This document shows, piece by piece, positions 27,038-36,943 of a DNA stretch of 58,153 nt. Numbering within the stretch: the first letter of the stretch is position 1; every line of letters begins with the position of its first letter. Origin of the DNA: Nitrospirota bacterium (lineage in GTDB: Bacteria; Nitrospirota; Thermodesulfovibrionia; Thermodesulfovibrionales; UBA6898). The stretch lies in the NCBI GenBank assembly GCA_016215155.1, contig JACRLQ010000089.1, forward strand, positions 1 through 58,153, in the 5' to 3' direction. Under the pieces are notes generated by a model. The model ran no database searches. It had not been told where the DNA came from and saw only the letters and a list, made by a program, of their open reading frames with translations. The position numbers were made by a program, and so were the translations under genes.

Positions 27038-30000
27038 TCAGTCCGAAACCCAGTGCATCCGGATACCCTGAATCTGCATGATGGTGCTGCCCTGATCGTC
27101 AGTCCCTCTGGCGTCCCAGGTGAGACCTTCGTCGTCCTTCGCCCTCATGCGTGCCTCAAGGGTTATCACTTCCCCTGCACGACATTTCCGCGAAAACCTC
27201 ATTTCAGCGATCTCCACGGGAATAAGCGACCGCCGTTCCGATGGGTCGGTAAGAGCGACCGTGAAGCCGGCCAGCTGCAAAAGGGCCTCGAAAAGATATG
27301 GCGAGTATTGGTATACCGCGTTCCGCAGATCTGAAAAATCTCTCGTCTCCCGATAGATTGTCCTGCCCCGCACTGCCGCCGGCCCCGCACCCTCAATGGA
27401 CTCAATCACGCGATACCGGTCTTCGAGGCCGCTTCGGTCTTTGTACCATTTAAGCACTTTCTTATGGTCCATCGGCCCCGTCAGCAGTTCCTCCTTCCGG
27501 ACAGGAAAATCAGTCAGCCCGTCTCCGGTATATCCTTCCGCCATGGCCGCGCCTCCAAGCATTACCTGTCCACTGTAGTGTGTAATGAAGCGGTCGGTCA
27601 ATCTCCCGGACGGGGATATCTCCTGCGCTGAGAGGGAGACCTCGCACAATACCTCAGGAAGACCGATGCCGGCATTGCGACAGGAGATCCTGGTGGCCCG
27701 TGTGACCCCGGGCGGACACTGGATCATGTCCATGAGGCGTACATGGCGAACGCCTCTCACCCGCAGATGGGGGTAGAGCATCCGGGCCGCTTCCATGAAG
27801 GTCTCAAGGACCATGCAGGCTGAAACCAGCGGATGCTTAACGAACCTGAAAGGCCTGTGGTCGGCGATCCAGAGGTCCTTATCAACGGAGAAGGACCTCT
27901 CCACTTCCAGTTGTTCCCGGCGCATGTCCATGGAAACGATACTTTCTATCATGGGAAAGTCCCCGGGCCTGAGGGACAATGTGCCGCCGTTGAGCGCTCC
28001 AATCAGGCCTGCATCATTGATATGATTATCCGTGTCCGTTATCAGCGCCGTCCTCACGGATGGCAGCCTCCTCATAAACATCACCCAGACGTCGTCGGCA
28101 GGGGCGGTAAAGAGCTCCCTGCAAAAAAGCCCCGCAAGCTCATTCACATGGATATACCCGACGCCCTTTTGTTTCAGCAGCGCCCGGACCTCAGGGTCTT
28201 CGGCCATGCCGGCCCCCTCGACGGGGGGGAGCATCAAGGCCTTGAACACGATCGCTTTGTTTTTCCGGCGGAGGTCCCTCAGTAACCCGGACATCATCCG
28301 GTTGGCGGCAGCGTAGTTGGCCTGGCCGGGATTCCCCTGGATTGCGGCCGCGGAGGAGAGGCCTATGAAAAACCTGAGACCGGTATTCTCCGCAGCTGAA
28401 AAAAGGTTCCAGGCCCCCAGAAATTTGACGTCCGTTACCATAGAGAAATCTTCCTGGGTCATCCGGCTTAAGAAGCCGTCTCTGAGGACACCCGCGCCAT
28501 GGATGATCCCGTCGATCCTGCCATAGCGGCCTGTCACCTCGCCCATGATCGCACGGACGGCATCGGGGTCGGTCACATCGCAGGTATAGTATGTTGCCTC
28601 GATCCCTGCTGAGGTTAAATCAGTCAGGGTATGCGCGATCTCCGAGGTCCTGGCGTTGCATGAATCCAGAGACGTTCTTCCCAGAAAGACCAATCGGGGA
28701 TTAAACGGCGCAAGGCAGCGGGCCAGATGGGCGCTGATACCTGTTGCGCCGCCGGACATGACTATAACATCTCCGGCGCTCAGAGCCAGCCCCGGTGAAG
28801 CACCAAAGACCGATGGGGCGAGCTGCCCCTCAGAGGTTAAGACCCTTCCCTCACGATGTATCATCTCAACCACGCAATAGCCTCTGTCGAGAGCATTCCT
28901 GAGCGCAAGGCGAAGCTCGGGGCTGCTCCCGATTCCCCCGTTTATTTCCAATGTCCGAAACTGGACCGATGGGTATTCCTGGGCAGCGCTCAGAAAAAGT
29001 CCGAGCATCCCTTCCGAAAGCAGCACGCCAGGGGAGTCAGCACCCTCTCCTCCATGGATCATAAACACAAATTTTTTGGACGGTGATTTAAGAAATGCCT
29101 TAAGTGACAAAAACAGGCCCCTCAACAGCCGCGAAACATCCGCCATTTCTTTTATCTCTTCAGACAAGCCTTTGGGCAGGGTGATTACCATCCCCGAAAG
29201 GTTCGATAACTCCGCGATTTGCTCTGATAGCAAGGGTGAGGGGGCTTTACTCATGACCTCTCTCATATACTGCATCGAGATTGTGTCAATCCCATAATCT
29301 TTATGAAATACATCAGCGGCATCTTTGGCAATCCCGTCGTCCGTCTCCGGCGAGAGAAAAAGCACTGTATCGCCCCGGGTCAATGTTATGGGGGCCGATG
29401 CGGATAAATCCACAGGAACGTTTCTGAATATGAGGCGCTTTAAACCCGCCTCAGTCTGTAAGGGTTTCAGTGCTTCATCATGAACTAAGACGGAGGCTGT
29501 TGCATCTGCGGAGGGTGTCTGGCTGGCGCCTTCTTTTGCGCCGACTATATCCGAGATCTTCCGGGCGATGTCCCTGACTGTTCGGACCTCGATGAAATCC
29601 TCGAATTCAATGGTGATCCCGAAATGGCGTTCGGCAGCGTCCATGATTATCGGGAGGCGGCTCGAGCGTATGGAGAGGTCCCTTCTGAGGTCCATGTCGG
29701 GTTCAATTTCATCCCTGTTGAATCCCGTTGCTTCCATTATGATCTGAATGAGCGCCTCTATATGGTCCTGACGCGCAGACGTCCCGGCTGAGGCAGGGGA
29801 AGCCTGCTCGACTGCAGTGTTACGATCGGATGCCGGGGCCTTATTGGATGAAGACAGGGAAACAAACGTCGGTCCTTCTTCAACCTTCAGATGTCCCCCA
29901 GAGAAGAGCCGGGCAAGGGCGGTCCTATAGGTCGGTCCCTCAGACGAAGGAATGCATGTCTGGATGCAGACAGAGTCAGTCAGCGTGTCCGTGATGAGAC

Positions 30001-33000
30001 TGCTTAGTATGTCGCCGGGGCCCACCTCCACGAAATGCCTGACTCCGTAGTCATTCCGGAGGGTCCGGACATTATCCATCCAGTGGACGGTAGATTCCAG
30101 GTGGGACATCAGGATCCGCCTGATCTCAACGGGATCTGACGGATATGGCTCCATCGTGGTGTTGGAGATGACCGGAATCTGCGGGGGATGAAATGTAATG
30201 CCGGAAATATATGCCGCCAGCTCATCATGGATGACCCTCATTATGGGAGAGTGGAAGGCCATGCTGACCGGCAACATGGTGGCCCTGTACCCCATTGCCT
30301 TAATTTTTTTGCCAAGATCCTTGACCGCTCCGGTGCTGCCGCTCAGGACGATCTGGTTTGGAGAATTGATATTTCCGATATGGACGTTTCCCAGTCCCCG
30401 GATCATCTCTTTCAGCGGATCGAGGGGGACGTCCACGGCAGCCATAACGCCCGGTTCCACGTTCATGGCAGCGGCCTTGTCCATACAAAGGGCCCTCTTG
30501 TTCACAATACGGAACCCGTCTTCCGGGGAATACACGCCGGCCATGCACAGGGCGGTCAATTCGCCCAGGCTATGGCCGGCCATTGCCACGGGCCGGATGC
30601 CGAGGGCAGTGAGATATCTGGCCATGGCGTGTTCAATAGCGAACATGGCCGGCTGCTGCCAGCGGGTTTTTTGAAGATTCTCCTCCCGGTCGTGGAACAA
30701 TAAGTTAAGGAGGTCGAAGTCCGCCGCGGCAGCGGCCCTGTCCATCCACTCCCTGATGACCGGAAAAGACTCGTAGAGGTCCCGTCCCATTCCCGGATAC
30801 TGTGACCCCTGTCCCGGAAATACAAAGGCGAGCGGTCGCGCAGGCATTTCTTCGCGGCCGATGAAAATCCCCTGCTGCGCCAGAGACCTCACTACACCGG
30901 GAGAGTCGATTCCGGCTTCAGTAAGGTACGCCGACCTCCCGATTACCATGAGCGCCTCCTCTTTGGATGGCGCTACTACGGCGATGCGGCAGTTTTTGTC
31001 TTCGAGCTCAGTCCGGAAGAAAGAGACGCCCTGCATAGTTGCATCAATAGCTGACGGACCGCCTGACATCTCTACGTCGCGGACCGGATGCCCACCCTGC
31101 AATGCCATGACCGTATCCCGGTCATCCATGGCCTGTTCCACCTGGACCACATAGTTGGAACCCCCAAACCCGAAGGCGTTGACCTGAAGCCTTCTGGGTT
31201 GGCCGCTTCCGCGGTTCCAGTCGAGCGGTTCCCGTGCTATGAAGAGACCCGATCCATCCAGTGAGATTTCCGGGTCCGGATGCTGATAATTGAGGGTGGG
31301 AGGGAAAATCCCCGCCTTCATGGCTGTTACTCCCCGAATCAGACTGTTAAGGCCGGAAGCCCCCAGTGTGTGTCCGATCTGTGATTTGAATGCCGTGAGG
31401 ACTGTCCGCCTTGAGGGATCAAAGACGGCCTTCAGAGCGCGTACCTCTTCCACGTCTCCCTGCCGGGTGCTTGTGGCATGACATTCGACCAGGTCCACTG
31501 CATCCGGTCCATATGGTGTCCCATCGAAAGAGGCGCGGATGGCCATCTGCTGGCTGACACTGGAGGATTCCACCATGCCGAGATTGTTGTTGCTCGCGCC
31601 CATGCCTGTGATGACGGCGTGGAGACACGCCCCTCTTTTGCGCGCAAGATCTTCGCGTTCGATTACGATCATTCCCCCGCCTTCGCCAAGGACCATCCCG
31701 CCTCTTTCGGCATCGAAGGGGCGGGAGGCTTCCTGCGCGGGTCTTTCCTTTTCGGACAGACCATAGAGCGCGCCCAACGCCGAGAATTCCAGAAAATGCA
31801 GGTGGGTGAGGGTCTCCTCTCCCCCGCCGACGATGGCTGCATCGAGGATGCCGGTCCGGACCATCTGTATGGCGCTGTAGAGCGCGACCAGTGAGGTGGC
31901 ACAGGCTGCGGAAACAGCGTAGCTCGGCCCCATAAAACCGTATCTGTTACAGATGAAGCCGGCTGCGGCGGAGTTGAGTCTGCCCAGGAGTGTAGTGTCG
32001 TCCGGTGCAATACGTCCTGATTTTACCTCTCGTTCGATGGCGCTTTGCTGCTCAGGCGTGAGGGGGACGGCTCTTTTTACTGCGGCAAGTATATCATGAA
32101 CGTACGCCCTGATTATCGTATTGTTGAGGGCCCCTGCAGCCTCTCCCGAGTTTTGGGAGACGAAGACCCCGATTCTTTCGCGTGGGATGTCCGATTCCAG
32201 GATGCCGGATGCCCGGATGGCCCTGTCCGCAAGCCACAGGGTGAGCTTGGTCGCGTCGGTCATGCTCCTGAAATCATGAGGCGGGATGCCCAATTCATGG
32301 CGTGATACATTAAAATCCAGAAAGGCGCCCACCTTGCAATAGGTCTTGTCCGGAATCTGCGGCCGGGGGTCATAAAAAAGTCCGTGGTCCCAACGGGAAG
32401 GCGGGACTAAGGTAATGCCGCTCTTCATGGCAAGGCTTGCAGTCCAGACTTCCTCGGGAGTATTCCCCAGTGCATTGAGTATACTCATCCCGGTGATGGC
32501 AACCCTCTCCTGATCGTATATGGCACGACAGTCTCCGCCCGGATATCCTCTGGTCGGCGCGCTCCTTCTAATTCCGCCGCTGACCTCTGAGGCCTTAGTT
32601 CCAGGAGTTTCCTCTGCCACCGCAAAAACGGGCTGATGAAGATCAAAAGGGCCTTCCGCCAGTTCGGCGTGAAAGGACTTAAGCGCGAGGACCTCACCGA
32701 TAAGTCCGGCGCACGACCCGCTCATGAATTGTCCGCGCTCAATACAGGCCCTCTCATCCAGAGGGGTCTCACCCGGCCTGTCCATTCCCCGGGCCGCGGC
32801 GAAGAGGCTGCCGGCGGCCATCTCCTCCATCTTTGCCCTGAAGGCTGGTTCGTCCTCACGGCCTGCCGCAAACTCCCTTTCGAGCGATAAAATAGCTTCT
32901 ACTTTAGGGGTCCTCAGAGACCGTACACGAAGGCCGGTGTCCTTTCCTGTAACGACCGCAGCCCCGGGAGGCGATTTTAAAATCATCCGCTGGTAGAGCG

Positions 33001-34702
33001 CCGTCAATGCGCCGGTTTCGACGATGTCCCCGGCGGCCAGGTAGGCAGTGCCCATCTGGATGGCGTCCGCGCCGAGCATTGCGGCCATGAAAGCGGTTTC
33101 CCGGTTAAATATGCCACCGGCAAGGACGACGCGGCAGTTCTTAAACAGCGATGGCGTACGCCGTTTCATCTCAAGCACCATCTGGGCGAGAGTGAGTGTG
33201 CTATGCCGCCCCACATGGCCCCCCGCCTCATATCCCTCACAGACGACGTATCTGACTCCCGCCTCAAGGGCGAGTCTCAAAAGTGCTTCATCCGGGGCGA
33301 TATAAATGACCTCTATGGAGCATTCTTTCAATTCCTTTAAGGCGGAGAGATCGCCGCCCGCGATCACTACAAATCCCGGTCTCTGTTTTTTTATCCAGGC
33401 CAGATGCGTCTCTCTGTATGGATTTTCCGCCAACGTGACGACGTTCACTGCATATGGGCGTCCCCCCATAATCTCGGGCAGGTTTCCCAGCCTCCGGTCA
33501 AGGGTCTCCGCGTCCATCAGTCCAAGGGCGATGGTCGGCAATCCGCCGGCATCGGCCACTCTTGCGGCGAACTCAGGGACGTCCGTTATCCAGGACATGG
33601 CCCCCTGGATAAACGGATACCTGGTCCCCATCTCTCCGGCAACGGGGTTGTCAATATAACAATTCCTTCTTGTCCCGGCCAGCCGGCACGTTTTACGAAT
33701 TTCTTCCACGAAGGTCTTTAAAGCCTCTGTTGTTTCGGTCCCATAACGCTCCACGAACGATTGGGCAAAGGCCGCTTCGACGCCAAGAGGGATGACCTCG
33801 TCGTTGCTGAACCGGCCAGTAAGAGGGTGGACGGCACCGGACTGGATGCTGTTTGCGAAGGCGCGGCGGCTTTCCTCAGTGATCTCTTTTCCGCACAGGG
33901 TGTCCTCGAACTTTCTGATCTCCCTAAACGCAAGAGAGTTTCCCTTGTTGAAAAGGCGGCAGGAGACCTGCAGGTCCAGGCCGACCAGGTCAGTAGAATC
34001 CAGGCGGAGCTTCGAGATCCGCCCTCGCTGCGCGTCATCAATGGCGACCATATCCGTCAGCCAATGCACGCTCTCGAAGACTATCCCTTTGGCCCCGGTA
34101 GTAAGAAATGCCGCGGCCGCCTCAGGGGTGGAAATGCCTCCCCAGATCAGGAGATCAGGGGACTTTGAATCCGCGCGCAGCATTTTCTTTGCAATTGAAT
34201 AAAGAGAAAAGGCAGTCTCACCGCTCACGAAGCCTGAGGCCTCGCATCCCTTTAGGGCAATGCGCCCGACTCCGGAGCTGTCCTTCAAAATCTCTGTCAG
34301 GAGATCCAGGTCGCCGATAATCGGAAAGCACCGAAAATCAGCCGACAAATCCTTCAATCTACCCAGAAGGACGGAGGTATCTGCCTGAAAAAGCCGGGGG
34401 TTGCACTCTACCCAGATCTCACGGACGCCGGTTCCCTTCAGTGATCTCCCCAAAGACGGATCCATAAGGGCAGGGAAAGAAATCCTGATATCCCTGGCGC
34501 AGCCGGAAGAAACGGTTTTAAGTAATGAGGTCCGTAACTCCTCCACACTCCTCATGGAAAAATCGAAAATGGCCCTGCTGCCAGTCATTCGGGCCGTCCG
34601 GACCACCTGAGGGGTCGCCTCTTCGGGCCGCCAGACGAAACCTATGATAGAAACCGGATCTTCAGACACTATGCCGGTTACCACTTCAAAGCCAGATACC
34701 AT
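27038..34702 (-). CDS. Iterative type I polyketide/fatty-acid synthase (NPD-like barrel, NPD enoylreductase, KS, AT, ACP, KR, DH)
   Basis: 2,554 residues. Two 2-nitropropane-dioxygenase/FabK/PfaD-like TIM barrels open the protein. The second has GYEAGGHVGRH (about residue 493); the first has a degenerate counterpart (GCEASGFVSGE). Next come the ketosynthase (SAACATSL, Cys near 935; ECHATST; KSQIGHTLGASG), the acyltransferase (GHSLGE, about 1377; AFHSPIM) and one ACP with Ser in DLSIRSSRL near 1680. The ketoreductase follows (GGATGI, about 1986; SSAAAIQGNPGQANYAAAN), then a double-hotdog dehydratase (ADHRPF, about 2280). No thioesterase is visible. This is the PUFA/heterocyst-glycolipid synthase style in a single chain with its own reductase. 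The start overlaps the lipoprotein gene by 25 bases and lacks a clear ribosome site; GTG starts a few codons in are possible. Confidence 0.9.
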   Translation of the reverse strand: MVSGFEVVTGIVSEDPVSIIGFVWRPEEATPQVVRTARMTGSRAIFDFSMRSVEELRTSLLKTVSSGCARDIRISFPALMDPSLGRSLKGTGVREIWVECNPRLFQADTSVLLGRLKDLSADFRCFPIIGDLDLLTEILKDSSGVGRIALKGCEASGFVSGETAFSLYSIAKKMLRADSKSPDLLIWGGISTPEAAAAFLTTGAKGIVFESVHWLTDMVAIDDAQRGRISKLRLDSTDLVGLDLQVSCRLFNKGNSLAFREIRKFEDTLCGKEITEESRRAFANSIQSGAVHPLTGRFSNDEVIPLGVEAAFAQSFVERYGTETTEALKTFVEEIRKTCRLAGTRRNCYIDNPVAGEMGTRYPFIQGAMSWITDVPEFAARVADAGGLPTIALGLMDAETLDRRLGNLPEIMGGRPYAVNVVTLAENPYRETHLAWIKKQRPGFVVIAGGDLSALKELKECSIEVIYIAPDEALLRLALEAGVRYVVCEGYEAGGHVGRHSTLTLAQMVLEMKRRTPSLFKNCRVVLAGGIFNRETAFMAAMLGADAIQMGTAYLAAGDIVETGALTALYQRMILKSPPGAAVVTGKDTGLRVRSLRTPKVEAILSLEREFAAGREDEPAFRAKMEEMAAGSLFAAARGMDRPGETPLDERACIERGQFMSGSCAGLIGEVLALKSFHAELAEGPFDLHQPVFAVAEETPGTKASEVSGGIRRSAPTRGYPGGDCRAIYDQERVAITGMSILNALGNTPEEVWTASLAMKSGITLVPPSRWDHGLFYDPRPQIPDKTYCKVGAFLDFNVSRHELGIPPHDFRSMTDATKLTLWLADRAIRASGILESDIPRERIGVFVSQNSGEAAGALNNTIIRAYVHDILAAVKRAVPLTPEQQSAIEREVKSGRIAPDDTTLLGRLNSAAAGFICNRYGFMGPSYAVSAACATSLVALYSAIQMVRTGILDAAIVGGGEETLTHLHFLEFSALGALYGLSEKERPAQEASRPFDAERGGMVLGEGGGMIVIEREDLARKRGACLHAVITGMGASNNNLGMVESSSVSQQMAIRASFDGTPYGPDAVDLVECHATSTRQGDVEEVRALKAVFDPSRRTVLTAFKSQIGHTLGASGLNSLIRGVTAMKAGIFPPTLNYQHPDPEISLDGSGLFIAREPLDWNRGSGQPRRLQVNAFGFGGSNYVVQVEQAMDDRDTVMALQGGHPVRDVEMSGGPSAIDATMQGVSFFRTELEDKNCRIAVVAPSKEEALMVIGRSAYLTEAGIDSPGVVRSLAQQGIFIGREEMPARPLAFVFPGQGSQYPGMGRDLYESFPVIREWMDRAAAAADFDLLNLLFHDREENLQKTRWQQPAMFAIEHAMARYLTALGIRPVAMAGHSLGELTALCMAGVYSPEDGFRIVNKRALCMDKAAAMNVEPGVMAAVDVPLDPLKEMIRGLGNVHIGNINSPNQIVLSGSTGAVKDLGKKIKAMGYRATMLPVSMAFHSPIMRVIHDELAAYISGITFHPPQIPVISNTTMEPYPSDPVEIRRILMSHLESTVHWMDNVRTLRNDYGVRHFVEVGPGDILSSLITDTLTDSVCIQTCIPSSEGPTYRTALARLFSGGHLKVEEGPTFVSLSSSNKAPASDRNTAVEQASPASAGTSARQDHIEALIQIIMEATGFNRDEIEPDMDLRRDLSIRSSRLPIIMDAAERHFGITIEFEDFIEVRTVRDIARKISDIVGAKEGASQTPSADATASVLVHDEALKPLQTEAGLKRLIFRNVPVDLSASAPITLTRGDTVLFLSPETDDGIAKDAADVFHKDYGIDTISMQYMREVMSKAPSPLLSEQIAELSNLSGMVITLPKGLSEEIKEMADVSRLLRGLFLSLKAFLKSPSKKFVFMIHGGEGADSPGVLLSEGMLGLFLSAAQEYPSVQFRTLEINGGIGSSPELRLALRNALDRGYCVVEMIHREGRVLTSEGQLAPSVFGASPGLALSAGDVIVMSGGATGISAHLARCLAPFNPRLVFLGRTSLDSCNARTSEIAHTLTDLTSAGIEATYYTCDVTDPDAVRAIMGEVTGRYGRIDGIIHGAGVLRDGFLSRMTQEDFSMVTDVKFLGAWNLFSAAENTGLRFFIGLSSAAAIQGNPGQANYAAANRMMSGLLRDLRRKNKAIVFKALMLPPVEGAGMAEDPEVRALLKQKGVGYIHVNELAGLFCRELFTAPADDVWVMFMRRLPSVRTALITDTDNHINDAGLIGALNGGTLSLRPGDFPMIESIVSMDMRREQLEVERSFSVDKDLWIADHRPFRFVKHPLVSACMVLETFMEAARMLYPHLRVRGVRHVRLMDMIQCPPGVTRATRISCRNAGIGLPEVLCEVSLSAQEISPSGRLTDRFITHYSGQVMLGGAAMAEGYTGDGLTDFPVRKEELLTGPMDHKKVLKWYKDRSGLEDRYRVIESIEGAGPAAVRGRTIYRETRDFSDLRNAVYQYSPYLFEALLQLAGFTVALTDPSERRSLIPVEIAEMRFSRKCRAGEVITLEARMRAKDDEGLTWDARGTDDQGSTIMQIQGIRMHWVSD

Positions 34703-35523
34703 TCGGTGACGTCACTGCCGATTCCCAGCCGGGCAAGCTGTCGCAGGTCCGCATCCAGCACTTCGGGCGTTCCATACTCCAGTATGCGGTATTGAGGGTC
34801 CGTCCAGACGCGCAGCGTCTTGCCCATAACCTTTGTTTCCGGCGGGAGTGTGAGGCGAATCCTGTGGATAAGATTGATGCCCGCCAGCGCCGCTGCTTCA
34901 GTCACCATATCGGTGCAGTTGTTGGACCTCACGCCGAACTGGTCATATTTCCGCTGATTCACGTATTCCCGGATCAAATGATATTTTTGTTTCGTAATGG
35001 GCATTCGCCAGACGAACGTGGGGGGGCGGTTGGGCTTGCCGATCTGTAATTGGCCATCAGACATCATCTGCCATAAATAGGAGATAGGGTTTGGGTCCCC
35101 GTCCCGAATTTTCTGATACACGCCGTCATGGAAACGGAGTTTCGTTATCCCGAGGTCGCCGGTGTGGCCGAATTCCATGCGGTCCTCGGGACTTTCCAGC
35201 ATGAGCCAGCTATGGGCCCACGGCCGCTGCCAGATCGAAAAGACAAGCGTCGAGGCATCGCTGTAGTCCCAATCGGCAGCTTCGTTGAGGATATAAAGGT
35301 AATACCCCTGGTCCCCCACGGGAGTTCCGGTGGCAGGATCAAGCTCAGCATCGGCGGTAAAACGGCAGACGATTGAGATGGGCTGGGCAGTCCACCCGTC
35401 GGGTTGCGTCCGGGCATATAGTTTGGGCGATCGGTGGGCGCATCCTGCGGCGCATCCCACAAGTAATATCACCGCCAGGACGAGACGTATTTGATATATT
35501 AGTCGGGGTTTTTTATTGTTCAT
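34678..35523 (-). CDS. Lipoprotein with H...NNC motif, paralogue of the one at 16.9 kb
   Basis: 281 residues. The lipoprotein signal ends at AAGC (Cys28). The mature part aligns over its full length with the protein at 16916-17731: QPDGW-AQPISI, GYYLYIL, HSWLMLESP, EFGHTG, NNCTDMV and LGIGSDVTEWY. The His and Asn-Asn-Cys suggest an NlpC/LRAT-like active site. It overlaps the synthase gene by 25 bases and may be the first gene of that operon. The copy at 16.9 kb is on the opposite strand, so the two flank about 17 kb as an inverted pair. Confidence 0.7.
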   Translation of the reverse strand: MNNKKPRLIYQIRLVLAVILLVGCAAGCAHRSPKLYARTQPDGWTAQPISIVCRFTADAELDPATGTPVGDQGYYLYILNEAADWDYSDASTLVFSIWQRPWAHSWLMLESPEDRMEFGHTGDLGITKLRFHDGVYQKIRDGDPNPISYLWQMMSDGQLQIGKPNRPPTFVWRMPITKQKYHLIREYVNQRKYDQFGVRSNNCTDMVTEAAALAGINLIHRIRLTLPPETKVMGKTLRVWTDPQYRILEYGTPEVLDADLRQLARLGIGSDVTEWYLALKW

Positions 35524-35592
35524 TCGGTTTTTTACATTCTACCTTTGGCTGGATCAGACGTCAACCGCTCATCGGGGTAATCAGTGCACAAA

Positions 35593-36714
35593 TTATAATG
35601 ACTTTCTGAATATTCGATATTTTTTGTATCTTCTTGCTCCAGTTTCCTCTATCAATCCATTTATTGCTTCGTTGTCCTCAAGGGTCCAGCCCATCTCCAG
35701 GTTCTGATATTTCTTTTGCACCCTCGCAATCTCATAGATGTGGTGGAAGGCCAGCATGGGAAGCCCAAGCTGCCGGAACTTCTCCCTGATCCCGAACATC
35801 AGCAACCGCAAGCCCCTGATCTTCCGCCAGCAGATGAACGCCTTAATCAGACCAAGCGGGCTGATACGGCCGTTAAGGCATTTGAGCAGCGGGTTGACGT
35901 CAGGGAAAATGACGCAGACCGCCGCCGGTTCATCGTTATAATACATGAAGAACACCAACCCGGGGTCCGCAAAGGGCGTTACACTTTTTTGAATGTCCCG
36001 CATCTCATTGACAGTCAGGGGGACGAACCCCCAGTTGCCGCTCCAGGAGTCATTATAGATCTCTCTGATCAGGTCGTACTCGGCATCCATTTTCTTCTTA
36101 TCAACATGCCTTATGCGCACGCCTTTTTTTTGAGCAGTCCGCTGAGCAAGCCGCTCCATCCAGTCCGGCAGCCGGTACTCGCCATCGAGCAGGAAGGCCA
36201 GCAGGTCCTTCTCTTTGGTGAGGCCGCGGGATTCGATCAGCCTGAGGTAATACGGCGGGTTATAGGTCATACCCACGGCAGGCGGATAATCGAACCCCTC
36301 TATAAGAAGCCCGGTCTCGTAATTCATCGACGGGCTGAGCGGACCTCTCATGAAGGTCATGCCTTTCCGGCGGCCCCACTCCTCGACAGCGCTGAAGAGG
36401 GCAGAAGCAGCCTCCCGGTCATCAGCGCATTCAAAAAATCCCCAGATACCCATCTTTTCGTTATGGCATTGGTTGTAATTACGATCTACGATGCCGGCAA
36501 TCCTTCCGACAGTCTCCGGGCCTCGGCGGGCCAGAAAAAGGGTGCGCTCGGAAAATTCCCAGAAAGGGTGCCTGAGCGGGTCGAGCAGCAGGCGGACATC
36601 TTTTTTTATGGGGGGGACCCAGTTGGGATATTCGGAATAGATCTTCCATGGGAGGTCAATGAAGTCCTCTAATTCCGATCCACCTTCCACGGTAATAATC
36701 TCAACTTCGGCCAT
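35593..36714 (-). CDS. YghO-like GNAT-related protein
   Basis: 373 residues from ATG 36714. A frame extending 36 bases further upstream would overlap a strong promoter. The opening FIDLPWKIYSEYPNWVPPIKKD and the central GPLSPSMNYETGLLIEGFDYPP are characteristic of the YghO-type family related to GNAT acetyltransferases. The middle holds EIYNDSWSGNWGFVPLT. The biochemical role of the family is not established. A 69-base gap separates it from the lipoprotein upstream of the synthase, so co-transcription into the lipid locus is possible. Confidence 0.8.
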   Translation of the reverse strand: MAEVEIITVEGGSELEDFIDLPWKIYSEYPNWVPPIKKDVRLLLDPLRHPFWEFSERTLFLARRGPETVGRIAGIVDRNYNQCHNEKMGIWGFFECADDREAASALFSAVEEWGRRKGMTFMRGPLSPSMNYETGLLIEGFDYPPAVGMTYNPPYYLRLIESRGLTKEKDLLAFLLDGEYRLPDWMERLAQRTAQKKGVRIRHVDKKKMDAEYDLIREIYNDSWSGNWGFVPLTVNEMRDIQKSVTPFADPGLVFFMYYNDEPAAVCVIFPDVNPLLKCLNGRISPLGLIKAFICWRKIRGLRLLMFGIREKFRQLGLPMLAFHHIYEIARVQKKYQNLEMGWTLEDNEAINGLIEETGARRYKKYRIFRKSL

Positions 36715-36721
36715 AGTCGAT

Positions 36722-36750
36722 ATTATCGAATGCATATGGGAGGTTGTCAA
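36722..36750 (-). promoter_or_regulatory. Strong promoter for the YghO-like gene, predicting a leaderless mRNA
   Basis: On the minus strand, consensus TTGACA (36750-36745) and GATAAT (36727-36722) are 17 bases apart. Transcription should begin about seven bases after the -10, at or beside the ATG at 36714. Confidence 0.7.
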
Positions 36751-36910
36751 GTAATAGAATCAAACACATGGATTTCCGCCTGCGGGGATAATGTCGCCTG
36801 TCCCCTTTTTGGTGTTTCAATTTATTTTGCTGTAATACTTTTTTTACTTGATTATTGTCCGTATAACTGCTAAGCTACATTCAGGATTTTAGAAGTTTTT
36901 GCTGTTTACA

Positions 36911-36943
36911 AAACCACAAAGACTTTCACCTTTGTGGTTTTTT
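36911..36943 (+). terminator. Terminator-like hairpin in the cold-shock gene leader (possible attenuator)
   Basis: A perfect 9-bp stem ACCACAAAG/CTTTGTGGT with an 8-base loop is followed by TTTTTT, 50 bases before the csp start codon. No plus-strand gene ends here; the gene on the left runs away. Regulation of csp by attenuation or temperature-dependent folding is therefore possible. Confidence 0.65.

Noticed and set aside
27053-34610. Many plus-strand open frames of 60-170 codons opposite the synthase
   Set aside because: They are shadows of a GC-rich coding strand with no ribosome sites and no domain-like text.
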